Positions 39,630 through 48,590 of a stretch of 64,000 nt of DNA are shown here, piece after piece (within the stretch, counting starts at the first letter, position 1; each line of letters opens with the position of its first letter). Made by a program: the position numbers and the translations under genes. The notes under the pieces were generated by a model. The model saw only the letters and a list, made by a program, of their open reading frames with translations, was not told the origin of the DNA and searched no databases. Source of the DNA: DASSUW01 sp963789005 (lineage in GTDB: Bacteria > Actinomycetota > Thermoleophilia > Solirubrobacterales > Solirubrobacteraceae); the NCBI GenBank assembly GCA_963789005.1, contig CAWBIZ010000005.1, forward strand, positions 310,001 to 374,000. Direction: 5' to 3'.

Positions 39630-41414
39630 TCGACCCCGTGCTCGTCGAGATCGTGCAGGGCACGCTGGCGTCGATCGAGGCGGAGGTCGAGGAGGCGATC
39701 GGGCGCACCGCCCGGTCGCCGATGATCCGCGACCAGCACGACTTCCGCGCCGGGATCCACGACCGCGCGCTGCGCAAGCTCACCGGGCGCTCGTACTCCG
39801 CGCTCGTGCACCCGGTCGTGCGCGACTTCCCGCTCGCGACGATGCGGCCGGGCGACGTCTACTTCCACAACGACGTCTATCTCTCCGAGGGCGGCATCGG
39901 CCACCTGCCGGACCTGTGCGTCACCGTGCCGGTGTTCCACGAGCGCGACGTCGTCGCCTTCGTGCAGGCGTTCGGCCACCACGACGACATCGGCGGGATG
40001 GTCCCCGGCTCGATGCCCAGCGACGCCACCTCGGCGTTCCAGGAAGGGCTGATGGTGCCGCCGGTCAAGCTGTTCGACGCCGGCGTCCCGAACGAGGGGG
40101 TGCTGCGGATCATCGCCCGCAACTCGCGCATGCCCGAGAGCCTGACCGGCGACATCGACGCCGAGTGCGCCGCCAGCCGCATGGGCGCGGCCCGCGTGCA
40201 GGAGCTGTTCGCGCGCTACGGCCGCGAGGCCGTCGAGGCGTGCTTCGACGCGATCCTGTCCAGCACGACCGAGACGTTCCGCCGCGAGGTGCTGGCCAAG
40301 ATCCCGGAGGGGTCCTACAGCTGGGAGGACTACGCCGAGCACGACGGCGTCGACCCGCCGCGGCTGCACCGCCAGCGGATGACGCTGACCAAGCGCGACG
40401 ACCGGCTCGAGATCGACTTCACCGGCACCGGCCCGCAGGCCCGCGGGCCGATCAACCACGCGGGCGACTACGCCGACGGCAACTTCCTCAAGAAGTGGCT
40501 CGCGCCGATCCTGCGCAACCTCGCCGACACGCCCGAGCGGATGGCGGAGCTCGACGTCAACGAGGGCGTCGTCGAGCTGATCGACATGCGCTTCCCGCCG
40601 CCCGGGACGCTGCTCACGCCCGTCTTCCCGGCGCCGACCAACGCGCGCACGTTCGTGATCCTGCGGCTGCTCGGGGTCTTCGCCGGCGCGCTCGCGCAGG
40701 CCGTCGAGGGCCGGATGCCGGCCGACCAGGAGACGATCCGCTACACCGGCATCACCGGCCGCGACGCCGGCGGCGAGTGGTACCTGTACCGCGAGATCCT
40801 CGGCGGCGGCGCGGGCGGCCGCCACTACGCCGACGGCTCGGACACGATCCACATCGTCCCCGACTCGAAGAACCTCCCGGCCGAGTTCGTCGAGTCGCGC
40901 TACCCGGTGCGGATCGAGCACCTCGGCCTGCGGGTCGACTCGGGCGGGCCCGGCGAGTTCCGCGGCGGCCTCGGGTACCGCAAGGACATCCGCGTGCTCG
41001 AGGACGCGACGTTCATGTCGATCGCCGACCGCTCGATCCTCGCCTGCTGGGGCGTCAACGGCGGCAAGGCGGGGCTGCCGTTCCAGGTGACGATCGACCC
41101 GGGCGGCGCGCACGAGCGCGTGCTCCCGGGGCTTTGCGACGCCGAGCCGATCGCCGCCGGCGAGGTCGTCCGGATCGAGACCACCGGCGGCGGCGGTTGG
41201 GGAGACCCGCTCGAACCGCGACCCGGAGCGCGTCGCCCTCGACGTGCTCCAGGGCAAGGTCTCGCCCGAGGCCGCACGCCGCGACTACGGGGTCGTGCCC
41301 GGAGACGCCGACGCAACCGAGCGCACGCGCGACGCGCTACGCGCCGAGCGCGGGACGCCGGAGTTCTTCGACCGCGGCCCGGGCTACGAGCGCCTCGCCC
41401 GCGCAGGCGACTGA
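39626..41414 (+). CDS. hyuB: Hydantoinase/oxoprolinase subunit B, C-terminally frameshifted
   Basis: GTG 39626 overlaps hyuA. The first about 528 residues are normal HyuB (PVLVEIVQGTLASIEAEVEE, FHNDVYLSEGGIGHLPDL, SGGPGEFRGGLGYRKDI, ETTGGGGWGDPLE). At about 41209-41218 (CTCGAACCGCGACCC) one extra base moves the family sequence (RDPERVALDVLQGKVSPEAA) to the next frame, where it runs to TGA 41412-41414 as GYERLARAGD. Without correction the frame would read on into the next gene and end at 41788. The shift could be a sequencing error, since the tail is otherwise well conserved. Confidence 0.85.
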
Positions 41415-41512
41415 TGAGGCCGCCCTGGCGGCCGACAGGATGCTCGGGCGGCGCGTCGCGCTTTCGACCGAAGGCGGTAGTGTCGGCGCGACCCCGAGCA
41501 CGGAGGATCGCC

Positions 41513-41788
41513 ATGAGCGTCCTAGTCCGCTTCGCCCCCTCGAACGTGACTACGGAGCAATACGACGAGTCGATTCGCCGCCTTCAGGACTCCGGAGACT
41601 TCCCGCCGGATGGCATGGAGTACCACGTCTGCTTCCTCTCAGATGGCAGCGTCCGCGTGAGCGAAATTTGGGACTCCATGGAGCAGTTTCAGGCGTTTGG
41701 GGAACGTCTCATGCCCATCCTTGCCGACCTTGGCATCGACGCCGGTAGACCGGAAACGCTTGAGGTCTACAACAGCGTCAGGCGCTAG
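41513..41788 (+). CDS. Small hypothetical protein, possible dimeric alpha-beta barrel
   Basis: The 91-residue protein starts at ATG 41513 with GGAGG about eight bases upstream. MSVLVRFAPSNVTTEQYDES and EYHVCFLSDGSVRVSEIWDS then QFQAFGERLMPILADLGI suggest a ferredoxin-like monooxygenase-type barrel. Base composition is lower in GC than the operon before it, hinting at a different origin. Function is unknown. Confidence 0.65.
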   Translation: MSVLVRFAPSNVTTEQYDESIRRLQDSGDFPPDGMEYHVCFLSDGSVRVSEIWDSMEQFQAFGERLMPILADLGIDAGRPETLEVYNSVRR

Positions 41789-41833
41789 ATCCCAGCGCGC
41801 GCCGAGTTTCGCTAGCCGCTTCGCTAGAGCCTC

Positions 41834-42118
41834 CTAAGGCGTCATACGAATCGGGACGTCGTACTTCGTGACTGACGTCCGGCGGCCCGGAGTGTCGTCG
41901 GCTGGCATTGCGCTGAGCACCTCGTCGCCCCGCCTGTAGTCGTCCTCGGTCGCAAAAAAGAGGATCACGAGCGACTTCTCGGCCTCGGGGTCGTGGAGCA
42001 CGACAACCTCCGTCGTTGGGAGATCCTCGGGCCGATCGCCCTCTCGCATCTCCCGCGCCAACTCCTCCATCCGTTCCTTACTGACTCCTTCAAAGGACAC
42101 CACTCGCGCGAGAGCCAT
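41834..42118 (-). CDS. Small dimeric alpha-beta barrel-like protein
   Basis: The 94-residue protein (MALARVVSFEGVSKERMEEL, EVVVLHDPEAEKSLVILFFA, TEDDYRRGDEVLSAMPADDT, SVTKYDVPIRM) has the two beta-alpha-beta halves of ABM-type domains found in monooxygenases and hypothetical proteins. No catalytic residues can be assigned. It faces the preceding similar-sized gene tail to tail. Confidence 0.65.
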   Translation of the reverse strand: MALARVVSFEGVSKERMEELAREMREGDRPEDLPTTEVVVLHDPEAEKSLVILFFATEDDYRRGDEVLSAMPADDTPGRRTSVTKYDVPIRMTP

Positions 42119-42423
42119 TTGAGCCTCCTAGTCGAATCAGCCAACCCTACGTGCGGGCGAGCTGCCGTGCAGCGGAAACCGGGGCGGTTCGGCGCGCCTA
42201 CAAGTACCCGGCGCTCCCGCTTTCGCCTGCTTGCACAACTCAGCCACATTGGTGCGTGAGTACTGCTTCGGCTGAAGGGAGTAGGCCGCTACACCGCGTG
42301 CATCGCTCCTTTGCGATCAATGGAGCACTCTGCGTGCCGCTAGCGACCCCCGGGTTCCTGGCTGGCGATCTGGACGAGGACCGGCGGCGAGGAAGTCGTC
42401 AGCTTCCCCGCCACCGGTCGGCG
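42119..42423. other. Gene-free stretch downstream of the broken recombinase
   Basis: This 305-base stretch has only spurious frames. I see no tRNA, convincing terminator or protein remnant. Its GC content is lower than in the flanking housekeeping regions. Confidence 0.5.
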
Positions 42424-43121
42424 TCACAGCGCGAGCGAGCTGTGTACGGGGACCATCGGTGCGCGGCGGGCGTGGACCGTGTCGATGATCTCCGTGCTGT
42501 CAATTCCCTGGAGATAGATCGAGGTGATGCCGAGGTTGGTGTGCCCGAGCTGGCGTTGGATGACGATCAGCGGCACGCCCTCGCGGGCCATCTCGACAGC
42601 GTGCGCGTGGCGCAGTTGGTGCGGCGCGAAGCGTCGCCGTACGCCGGCCTCGCGCGCGACGCGTCGCAGCTCAGTGCGGGCGGCGGCGGCCGCCCACGGC
42701 CGCCCGCGCGTGGCGCCGTTGACGACGCAGAACAGCGGCCAACCGGCAGCTCAACGCGCACGTCGAGCCAGGCCGCAAGCTCTTCGAAGGCCCAGTCGTC
42801 CATGCCGACCTCGCGGCGGCGGCCGCCCTTGCCGCGCCGCACCAGCAGCGAACCGCGACGCGCGTCGAGGTCGGCCTCGGCGAGCGCGAGCGCCTCGCAG
42901 ATGCGCAGACCGGCGCGCCACAGCACGACGATCAGGCCGCGCAGGCGGCGGTCGTGGACGCCGTCGCCGGCGCTGCGCATAACGGTCACGATCTCCTCGA
43001 TCGTCGGCGGATCCGCCGGGTAGCGCATCCCCTTGTTGCGCGGCGGCCGGCCGGCGTGGAATTCCGGCAGCGTGGCGGGTGAGCGACGGCGGCCGGCGGC
43101 ATCGAGCATCGGCTCGGACAC
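42424..43121 (-). pseudogene. Tyrosine recombinase/integrase with frameshift
   Basis: Starting at GTG 43121, the protein has PADPPTIEEIVTVMRSAGDG and the first catalytic Arg in LWRAGLRICEALALAEADLD, with a Lys in LLVRRGKGGRRREVG. At 42738-42742 one base is missing: ELPVG continues in the other frame as PLFCVVNGATRGRPW. The rest of the catalytic set follows there: HQLRHAHAVEM (HxxR), LGHTNLGIT (His) and TSIYLQGIDS (Tyr), ending at TGA 42424-42426. It is a short XerC/D-like recombinase lacking an obvious N-terminal SAM-like domain. If the shift is real it is inactive. Confidence 0.8.
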
Positions 43122-43563
43122 GGCCCCTCCTCGGGTATCGGAAACCAACCGAGGCTCCTCTCCGAGGCTGCCCGCCGCACCGTCACCGGCGCGTACGAAA
43201 GCGGTTCGCTCGCGCGCGACCTCGTTCGCGCCGCAGACCAAAGCAGCAGCGCCTCGATCGCCGTGAGCACCAACACCGGGATGCCGCAGCGCATGGAACG
43301 CGATAGCGGGAGCGTGACCACTGCTTTCCACGGATGCAGGAGCGCGGTGGCGCCGATTGTGCGACTGCGGACGCCTGGCCCCCGTCCCTTGCGAGCGTCT
43401 TGGGCACCTTGGCCGAGACGCCCCCTTTCATGGGGTTGCGCTCGACGTCAGCTCTGGATGGCTGCAACCGCAGTCGATTGAGCGACTCACGCGGCAGCCG
43501 TGCGCGTGATTTTCGAGCCCATGAGGCGACCGGCCGCTGCGCCGCGTCGTGTCGCGCCGCCAG
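43122..43563. other. Gene-free stretch between recombinase and signalling operon
   Basis: No credible gene in 442 bases. It contains one copy of a diverged repeat (43326-43377) whose partner is at 51746-51798 in opposite orientation. The rest shows nothing I can name. Confidence 0.5.
43326..43377 (+). repeat. Diverged 52-bp repeat, copy 1
   Basis: TTCCACGGATGCAGGAGCGC at the left and GCGGACGCCTG at the right match copy 2 (51746-51798, minus strand) at 23 of 25 and 11 of 11 bases; the middle differs. In one frame both copies read AFHGCRSA, so it may be a coding remnant. Confidence 0.5.
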
Positions 43564-44211
43564 TCAGCCGGAGCGCAGGAACGCGAGGACGGCGAGGACG
43601 CGCCGGTGGTCCTCGGGCGAGTCGCGCAGGTCGAGCTTGAGGAGGATCTGCGAGATGTGCGCGTCGACGGTCTTTCGCGATAGGAAGAGCTGCTCGCCGA
43701 TCGCGCCGTTGGAGCGGCCTTCGGCGACGAGTGCGAGCACCTCGCGCTCGCGGTCGGTCAGCACGTCGAGCGGGCCGCGGGCGCGCTTGCGTGCGACCAG
43801 CCGGGAAACGATCGTCGGGTCGATTACGCACTCGCCCTCGTTGATGCGGCGCAGCGCGTCGGCCACCACCGCGACCTCCGAGATGCGGTCCTTGAGCAGA
43901 TAGCCGGCACGCTCGGGGACCTCCTCGAGCAGCCGCGCCGCGTAGCGCGAGTCCAGGTAGTGCGAGAGCACGAGCACTCCTACATCCGGGTGGCGGCGGC
44001 GGATCTCCTGTGCCGCGAGCAGGCCGTCGTCGCCCCGGTTGGGCGGCATCCGGATGTCGACGATGGCGACGTCGGGTCGGCGGGCCTCGACCATGCGCAG
44101 GAGGGCGTCGGCGTCGCCGCAGCGGCCGGCGACCTCGAAGCCGGCGTCCTCGAGCAGCCGGGCGAGGCCCTCGCGCAGCAGCGCTTCGTCATCGGCGATC
44201 ACGACGCGCAC
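43564..44211 (-). CDS. NarL/LuxR-family response regulator
   Basis: The 215-residue output protein of the signalling operon has a receiver domain with acidic pair IADDEA, phosphoacceptor Asp in VAIVDIRMPPNRGDDG, Ser in VLVLSHYLDSRYAARLLEEV and Lys in GYLLKDRISEV. The LuxR helix-turn-helix is LTDREREVLALVAEGRSNGA then LFLSRKTVDAHISQILLKL. It is the fourth and last gene, overlapping the kinase before it by 13 bases. Its targets are unknown. Confidence 0.92.
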   Translation of the reverse strand: MRVVIADDEALLREGLARLLEDAGFEVAGRCGDADALLRMVEARRPDVAIVDIRMPPNRGDDGLLAAQEIRRRHPDVGVLVLSHYLDSRYAARLLEEVPERAGYLLKDRISEVAVVADALRRINEGECVIDPTIVSRLVARKRARGPLDVLTDREREVLALVAEGRSNGAIGEQLFLSRKTVDAHISQILLKLDLRDSPEDHRRVLAVLAFLRSG

Positions 44212-45917
44212 GGGATCTCCAGGCGCAGCTCGCCGTCCCGGGCCGCCACCGTTCCGCCGACGGCCCCGACGCGGTCGCGGATCTGCATCAGGGCCGCGTC
44301 GAGCGCGGTGCGCGTGCCGATCACCAGCCGCAGGCTGCCGTGGTCGGCGACGGCGTCCACCGTCACCTCGTGCTCGGTCAGGCGCAGCGCTTCGACGGCG
44401 GCGAAGTAGGCCGCCGACTCGACGTCACGAGGGAAGCGTCCGGCGGGCACTGAACGCGGCACGAGTCGAGGCGCGTGCTCGGACAGCTCGTCCAGGGCGG
44501 CGCGGAGTCCTTCGTCGGCGAGGACGGTCGGGAACAGGCCGTGGGCGACGTCGCGCAGCTCGACGACCGCGGCGCGGATCCGCGCCTCGGCCACGGCCAG
44601 CTGGGCGTCGAGCGCCGGATCGTCGGCCGCGATCCGGTGCCGCGCTAGCCGGATGGCGAGCGCGACCGCGACGAGGCGCTGCTGCGCGCCGTCGTGCAGG
44701 TCGCGCTCGAGCGCGCGGCGCTGCGCGTCCGCCGCGGCGACGATGCGGGCGCGCGAGGCGCGCAGCTCGTGCAGCCGGGCGCGGCGTGCGGCGTGGAGGC
44801 GTTCGTGTTCGAGGGCGAGGCGGGCCGTGGTCGCCAGCTCGGCCACGAGCGCGGGGTCGTCGAGCAGGCCTGGCCGGTGCACGACGGCAAGGACGTCCTC
44901 GCCGCCGGCGCGCAGGCGGGTCGCCTCGCGCCCGTCGGCGGCGGGGAGCGTGGCCGCGCGACCTTGGTGGTCGATCCACTCGCCGCCTTCGAGGCGGTGC
45001 AGCAGCTCGAGCGACGGGTCGCCGAGCGATTCGGCGAGCCGCTCGCGCAGCTCGCCGGGCGCCGGGGCTGCGCCGATGTCGAGAACGAGTCGCGCGAGCG
45101 TCGCACGCGTGCGCAGGGTGCGCAGCCGCGCGAGCGCGACGCCGGCGGCGACCAGCGCAAGGCCACCCGCTTGCGCGAGGCGCAGCGCGCGGTCGGTCTC
45201 GTCGTTGGAGAGGAAGCCACGGTCGAGGCCATGGACCGCACCGACACCGAACAGCGCCACCGCGGCGACCACCGGAACCAGCACGGGTCCTGCCACGCGC
45301 CGCCGCGCCGGCGAGGAGCGCGCGAGCCGCAGCGTGGCGAGCACCGCGAAGGCGGCCGTCCATGTCGCGGTTAGCGCGAGCCCGCCGCGACCGAGGCCGT
45401 GAACGAGGCCTGCGTCGCCCGCCACGCGCAGCAGGTTGGCCGGGCACTGCACGCAGCCCTGCGCCTCGGGGTCGAACACGGCCGCGGACGCGAGGCCGAG
45501 CACGCCGACGCAGCTGACGAACGCCACCGCCACCAGGATGGCGGCCGGCCGGCCGAGTGGCCGTTCGTCCAGGCCGCGCAGCGCGGCCGCCGCCAGCAGC
45601 GGGGGCCAGGCGGCGTAGAGGACGAGCCCCGCGGTTAGCGCCGGGCCCGCGCCGGGCGTGTTCCACTCGGCCGCCAGCCAGGCGAGCGCCGCCGCGGCGA
45701 GCAGCACCGGAAAGGCTGCCCCTGCGCGCCAGCTGGCGGTGGCGGCCGCGATGAGCAGCGCGGCGGCGGCCACGGCGGCGGCCAGCGCGGCCGCCGAGTC
45801 GCCGGCCAGCGACAGGTGGGGCTCGCCGCGCACGACGGCCACCGTCGCGGCGGACACGCCAACGAATGCGACCGCCGGCAGGCCGCGCTGCGAGGCAGCG
45901 TGCTCGACGCGGATCAT
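44199..45917 (-). CDS. NarL-type histidine kinase with phosphoacceptor His but degenerate ATPase domain
   Basis: The 572-residue protein has up to nine membrane helices (residues about 10-270), a GAF-like linker, and an intact HisKA_3 box: ALERDLHDGAQQRLVAVALA with H408. The ATPase domain has decayed. Where homologues have EALTNVxKHA it reads FAAVEALRLTEHEVTVDA with no N-box Asn. Where they have DDGxGG it reads LRLVIGTRTALDAALMQIRD. The final RVGAVGGTVAARDGELRLEI is still recognisable. It should accept a phosphate but not bind ATP. It overlaps the next kinase by four bases; that kinase has the opposite defect. Confidence 0.88.
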   Translation of the reverse strand: MIRVEHAASQRGLPAVAFVGVSAATVAVVRGEPHLSLAGDSAAALAAAVAAAALLIAAATASWRAGAAFPVLLAAAALAWLAAEWNTPGAGPALTAGLVLYAAWPPLLAAAALRGLDERPLGRPAAILVAVAFVSCVGVLGLASAAVFDPEAQGCVQCPANLLRVAGDAGLVHGLGRGGLALTATWTAAFAVLATLRLARSSPARRRVAGPVLVPVVAAVALFGVGAVHGLDRGFLSNDETDRALRLAQAGGLALVAAGVALARLRTLRTRATLARLVLDIGAAPAPGELRERLAESLGDPSLELLHRLEGGEWIDHQGRAATLPAADGREATRLRAGGEDVLAVVHRPGLLDDPALVAELATTARLALEHERLHAARRARLHELRASRARIVAAADAQRRALERDLHDGAQQRLVAVALAIRLARHRIAADDPALDAQLAVAEARIRAAVVELRDVAHGLFPTVLADEGLRAALDELSEHAPRLVPRSVPAGRFPRDVESAAYFAAVEALRLTEHEVTVDAVADHGSLRLVIGTRTALDAALMQIRDRVGAVGGTVAARDGELRLEIPCAS

Positions 45918-47419
45918 CGCGACGACGTCCCGCCGATCGGCAGCTCGGCCTCGAGCCGTGTCCCGGCGCCGGGCGGGCTTGCAATCGACAGCCTGCCGCC
46001 GAGCGCCTCGACGCGGTCTGCCAGCCCGCGCAGGCCGGAGCCGCGTGCCGCGTCTGCGCCGCCGGGGCCGTCGTCGATAACGCGGACGACCAGCCGCGGA
46101 CCAATCGCGGCGACGGCGATGCGCACGCCAGACGCTTCGGCGTGCTTCGCGACGTTCGCGAGGCCCTCCGAGCACACGAAGAAGGCCGCGGCCTCCTGCG
46201 GCGCGGGGTAGCGCCGGTCAGGCACATCGAGGAGCACCGGGACGGCCGCCTGGTCGGAGAGCTCGCTCAGCGCCGCGTTGAGGCCCCGCTCCGTCAGCGC
46301 GCGCGGGTGCACGCCCTGCGCGAAGCGTGCAAGATCGGTGCGCGCGGCGTCGAGCTCGTCGACGAGCGCGCCGAGTGCGGCGGCCGCCTCCCCCTCGCGG
46401 CCGGCGGCGAGCGCCGCAAGCTCGACCGATACGTCACCGAGACCCTGCTGGGCGCCGCCCCGCAACTGCTCGCGGAGCCGGAGGCGCTGCTCGTCGCCGG
46501 CCTCGACGAGCCGACGGCGAGAGGCGGCGACGTCGCGGACGCGCTCGGTGACCTCAGCCTGCAGGCGCACGTTGGCCAGGGCCAACCGCACCGCGGCGGC
46601 AACCGACCGCGCGAGCATCTCGTCGCGCAGCGCCGCCGGGTCGTGCACGAGCGCGGCCACCGGCGTACCGCCGTCGTCCACGATCGTGACCTCCAACCCC
46701 GCGCTGTTCTGCACGGGCAGTTGCACCGGCCGTCCGGCCTCGTCAACCCACTGCTGCCCGACGCGATAAGCGATCCTCAGGGCGGGATCGCCGATCGTCC
46801 GGGCCAGGGCGTCGCGTAGCGCCCGAGGCTCCTGGCGCTCCGCGAGGTCGACGACCAATCCGGTAGCCGCCGCGCGTGCCATCCGGCCCGAGAGCAGATC
46901 GTGAGCCAGGACGCCCGCCGTCACCGCGATCGCACCCTCGTAGGCCCACGCGGCGGCCTCGGTGCCAATGCCGGCGAGCCGACCGATCGCCGCGAGGACG
47001 AGGGCGCCGCCAATGGCGGCCGCGCCGACCAGCGGGGGGGTGCGGGCGCGCCGCTCGAGGCCGCCCGTGCTGGCACGCCGCCACGCCGCCACGCCCACGA
47101 CCGCCGCCGTCAAAGCAACCGTCGGCCACGGCGCCCGGGCCAACTCCGGAATCAACCCGTCGATGTACGCGATGGCGATCACCGCCACGATCAGCGGCGA
47201 TCGCGTCCGCCCGCTCGGATAGGTGAGCAGCGCGTGCACAAGCGGGCCGCGATGCGCGTACACGAGCGTGCTCCAGACGTCGCCCGCCAGCCACGCAGCC
47301 CCGGCCAGCGCGATCAGCGGCCCGGAGCCACTGCTCCGCCGCCACACCCACATCGCAAAGCCCGCCGCGAGCAGCGTCAGCCCGACGGCGAGGTCGGCGG
47401 CCGCCTCGGGCAACGTCAC
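45914..47419 (-). CDS. NarL-type histidine kinase with intact ATPase domain but no phosphoacceptor His
   Basis: The 501-residue protein has about five membrane helices, a GAF-like linker and the expected dimerisation helix. The motif reads RLRLREQLRGGAQQGLGDVS: R320 and Gly replace the His-Asp of LHDGAQQ. The catalytic domain is complete, with N box N422 (CSEGLANVAKHAEASG), D449-D450 in VRVIDDGPGGADA and GSGLRGLADRVEALGG. It can probably bind ATP but not autophosphorylate. GTG 47419 overlaps the receiver gene's stop by four bases; GTG 47440 is an alternative. It may phosphorylate H408 of the adjacent kinase in trans. Confidence 0.88.
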   Translation of the reverse strand: MTLPEAAADLAVGLTLLAAGFAMWVWRRSSGSGPLIALAGAAWLAGDVWSTLVYAHRGPLVHALLTYPSGRTRSPLIVAVIAIAYIDGLIPELARAPWPTVALTAAVVGVAAWRRASTGGLERRARTPPLVGAAAIGGALVLAAIGRLAGIGTEAAAWAYEGAIAVTAGVLAHDLLSGRMARAAATGLVVDLAERQEPRALRDALARTIGDPALRIAYRVGQQWVDEAGRPVQLPVQNSAGLEVTIVDDGGTPVAALVHDPAALRDEMLARSVAAAVRLALANVRLQAEVTERVRDVAASRRRLVEAGDEQRLRLREQLRGGAQQGLGDVSVELAALAAGREGEAAAALGALVDELDAARTDLARFAQGVHPRALTERGLNAALSELSDQAAVPVLLDVPDRRYPAPQEAAAFFVCSEGLANVAKHAEASGVRIAVAAIGPRLVVRVIDDGPGGADAARGSGLRGLADRVEALGGRLSIASPPGAGTRLEAELPIGGTSSR

Positions 47420-47769
47420 GCCAGCAGCGAGCTCAGGCACTCCCCCGAGAACTCCGCCTTGGTGATGAAGCCGCGCGCCGGCGTCGCCTCGAGCCGGCCG
47501 CGAAACGCACCTTGACCGCGGCTGGAGATCAGCACGACCGCTGGCGCGGCCGGCTCCGCGGCGAGACGTTCGGCCACCGCAAAGCCGTCGATGCCCGGCA
47601 GCTGGACGTCCAGCAGCACAACCTGGGGACGTAGGCGCCGGGCCTGCTCGACCGCCGACTCGGCGTCGGCGGCCTCGCCGAGGACATCGAACCCCTCGGC
47701 CTCGAGCAGCGCCCGCGCGCCGGCCCGGAACCCGGCGTGGTCATCCACGATCAAGACGGTCCAGGCCAC
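47416..47769 (-). CDS. Stand-alone receiver domain protein
   Basis: The 117-residue protein is a receiver domain only: acidic pair VLIVDDHAGF, phosphoacceptor Asp in QVVLLDVQLPGIDGFAVAER, Ser in VVLISSRGQ and Lys in ARGFITKAEF. It has no output domain. GTG 47769 fits the domain edge. As first gene of the operon it may serve as phosphate sink, relay or allosteric partner for the split kinases. Confidence 0.88.
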   Translation of the reverse strand: MAWTVLIVDDHAGFRAGARALLEAEGFDVLGEAADAESAVEQARRLRPQVVLLDVQLPGIDGFAVAERLAAEPAAPAVVLISSRGQGAFRGRLEATPARGFITKAEFSGECLSSLLA

Positions 47770-47798
47770 GGTGCCATCGTCCCACGCTCGCGGCTGGC

Positions 47799-48422
47799 CT
47801 ACGAGGCCAGCGCCGCGCACACCGCGTCGAAAACGGACATGTCGCTGTCGACGAAGGCGTCGAGGAACGGCTGCTGACCGGCGCGGAAGTCGAGCGTCCC
47901 GTCCGCCGCGAACACGACACGTCCGGTGCTGCGCAGCACCTTCCTGCGTGTGTCAGGGTCGGTCATGACCAACTCGCCCACGATCGTCTCCGTTGCCGAG
48001 TCGAAGTCGCCCGGCACGGCGAGCACGGCCGTGATCTTGTTCGTCTGGGTGTACGGGAGCGTCTCGCCATTGAGCGGATTGCTCCACCACGCCGGCTTCC
48101 AGCGCTCGAAGATGACGCGGCGCGTGAGGTTGCCGTCGGCGTCGTACCAGCGCGTCGCGCGCTGGTAGATGTCGCCCTGGTCGTAGATGTGGAAGGCGTC
48201 GGCGCCGCTGCCGCACACGATGTCGGGGTCCTCCTCGGGCTCCTTGACGATGAGACGGGTTCCCGAGCAGATGGTGCCGGCGCCGAGCGGCTTGCAGGTC
48301 ATGAAAGGCGGCGGCGGCGGGTTGAGGTCCTCTGGCGCCGGTTCGGCGGCGAGCGCCCCCGGCGCCAGCGCCAGGACGCCGATGACGCCGGCGACGAGCG
48401 CCGGCTTGGTGAAGCGGAACAC
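47799..48422 (-). CDS. Secreted protein of unknown function
   Basis: The 207-residue protein has a clear signal peptide (residues 1-25, ending GALAAEPAP). A mature part follows with paired Cys (FMTCKPLGAGTICSGTRLIV, DIVCGSGADAFHIYD) and repeated beta-rich stretches. GTG 48422 has GGAAGGAG six bases upstream. No family recognised. It lies 29 bases before the receiver gene on the same strand, so it may belong to the signalling operon and act as an extracellular sensor component. Confidence 0.65.
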   Translation of the reverse strand: MFRFTKPALVAGVIGVLALAPGALAAEPAPEDLNPPPPPFMTCKPLGAGTICSGTRLIVKEPEEDPDIVCGSGADAFHIYDQGDIYQRATRWYDADGNLTRRVIFERWKPAWWSNPLNGETLPYTQTNKITAVLAVPGDFDSATETIVGELVMTDPDTRRKVLRSTGRVVFAADGTLDFRAGQQPFLDAFVDSDMSVFDAVCAALAS

Positions 48423-48590
48423 GGAAGGCTCCTTCCGGTCGGATGTGAGGTTGTCCCAGCCAACCGCAGCGCGTGTTGCCGCGAAACCGGACTGGCACCC
48501 GTCAACCCCCGTGTTGACCCCTGTCCTCGCCGCGGAAAGGGAGGAACATTCCCGATGTGAAGCGTGCCGGCCGGGCGTAGGCTCGCAGCC

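Noticed and set aside
38672..41788. A single 1038-codon frame covering hyuB and the following small gene
   Set aside because: The first 318 codons are out-of-frame hyuA, and the join between hyuB and the 91-residue protein comes only from the hyuB frameshift; the small gene has its own ribosome-binding site and ATG.
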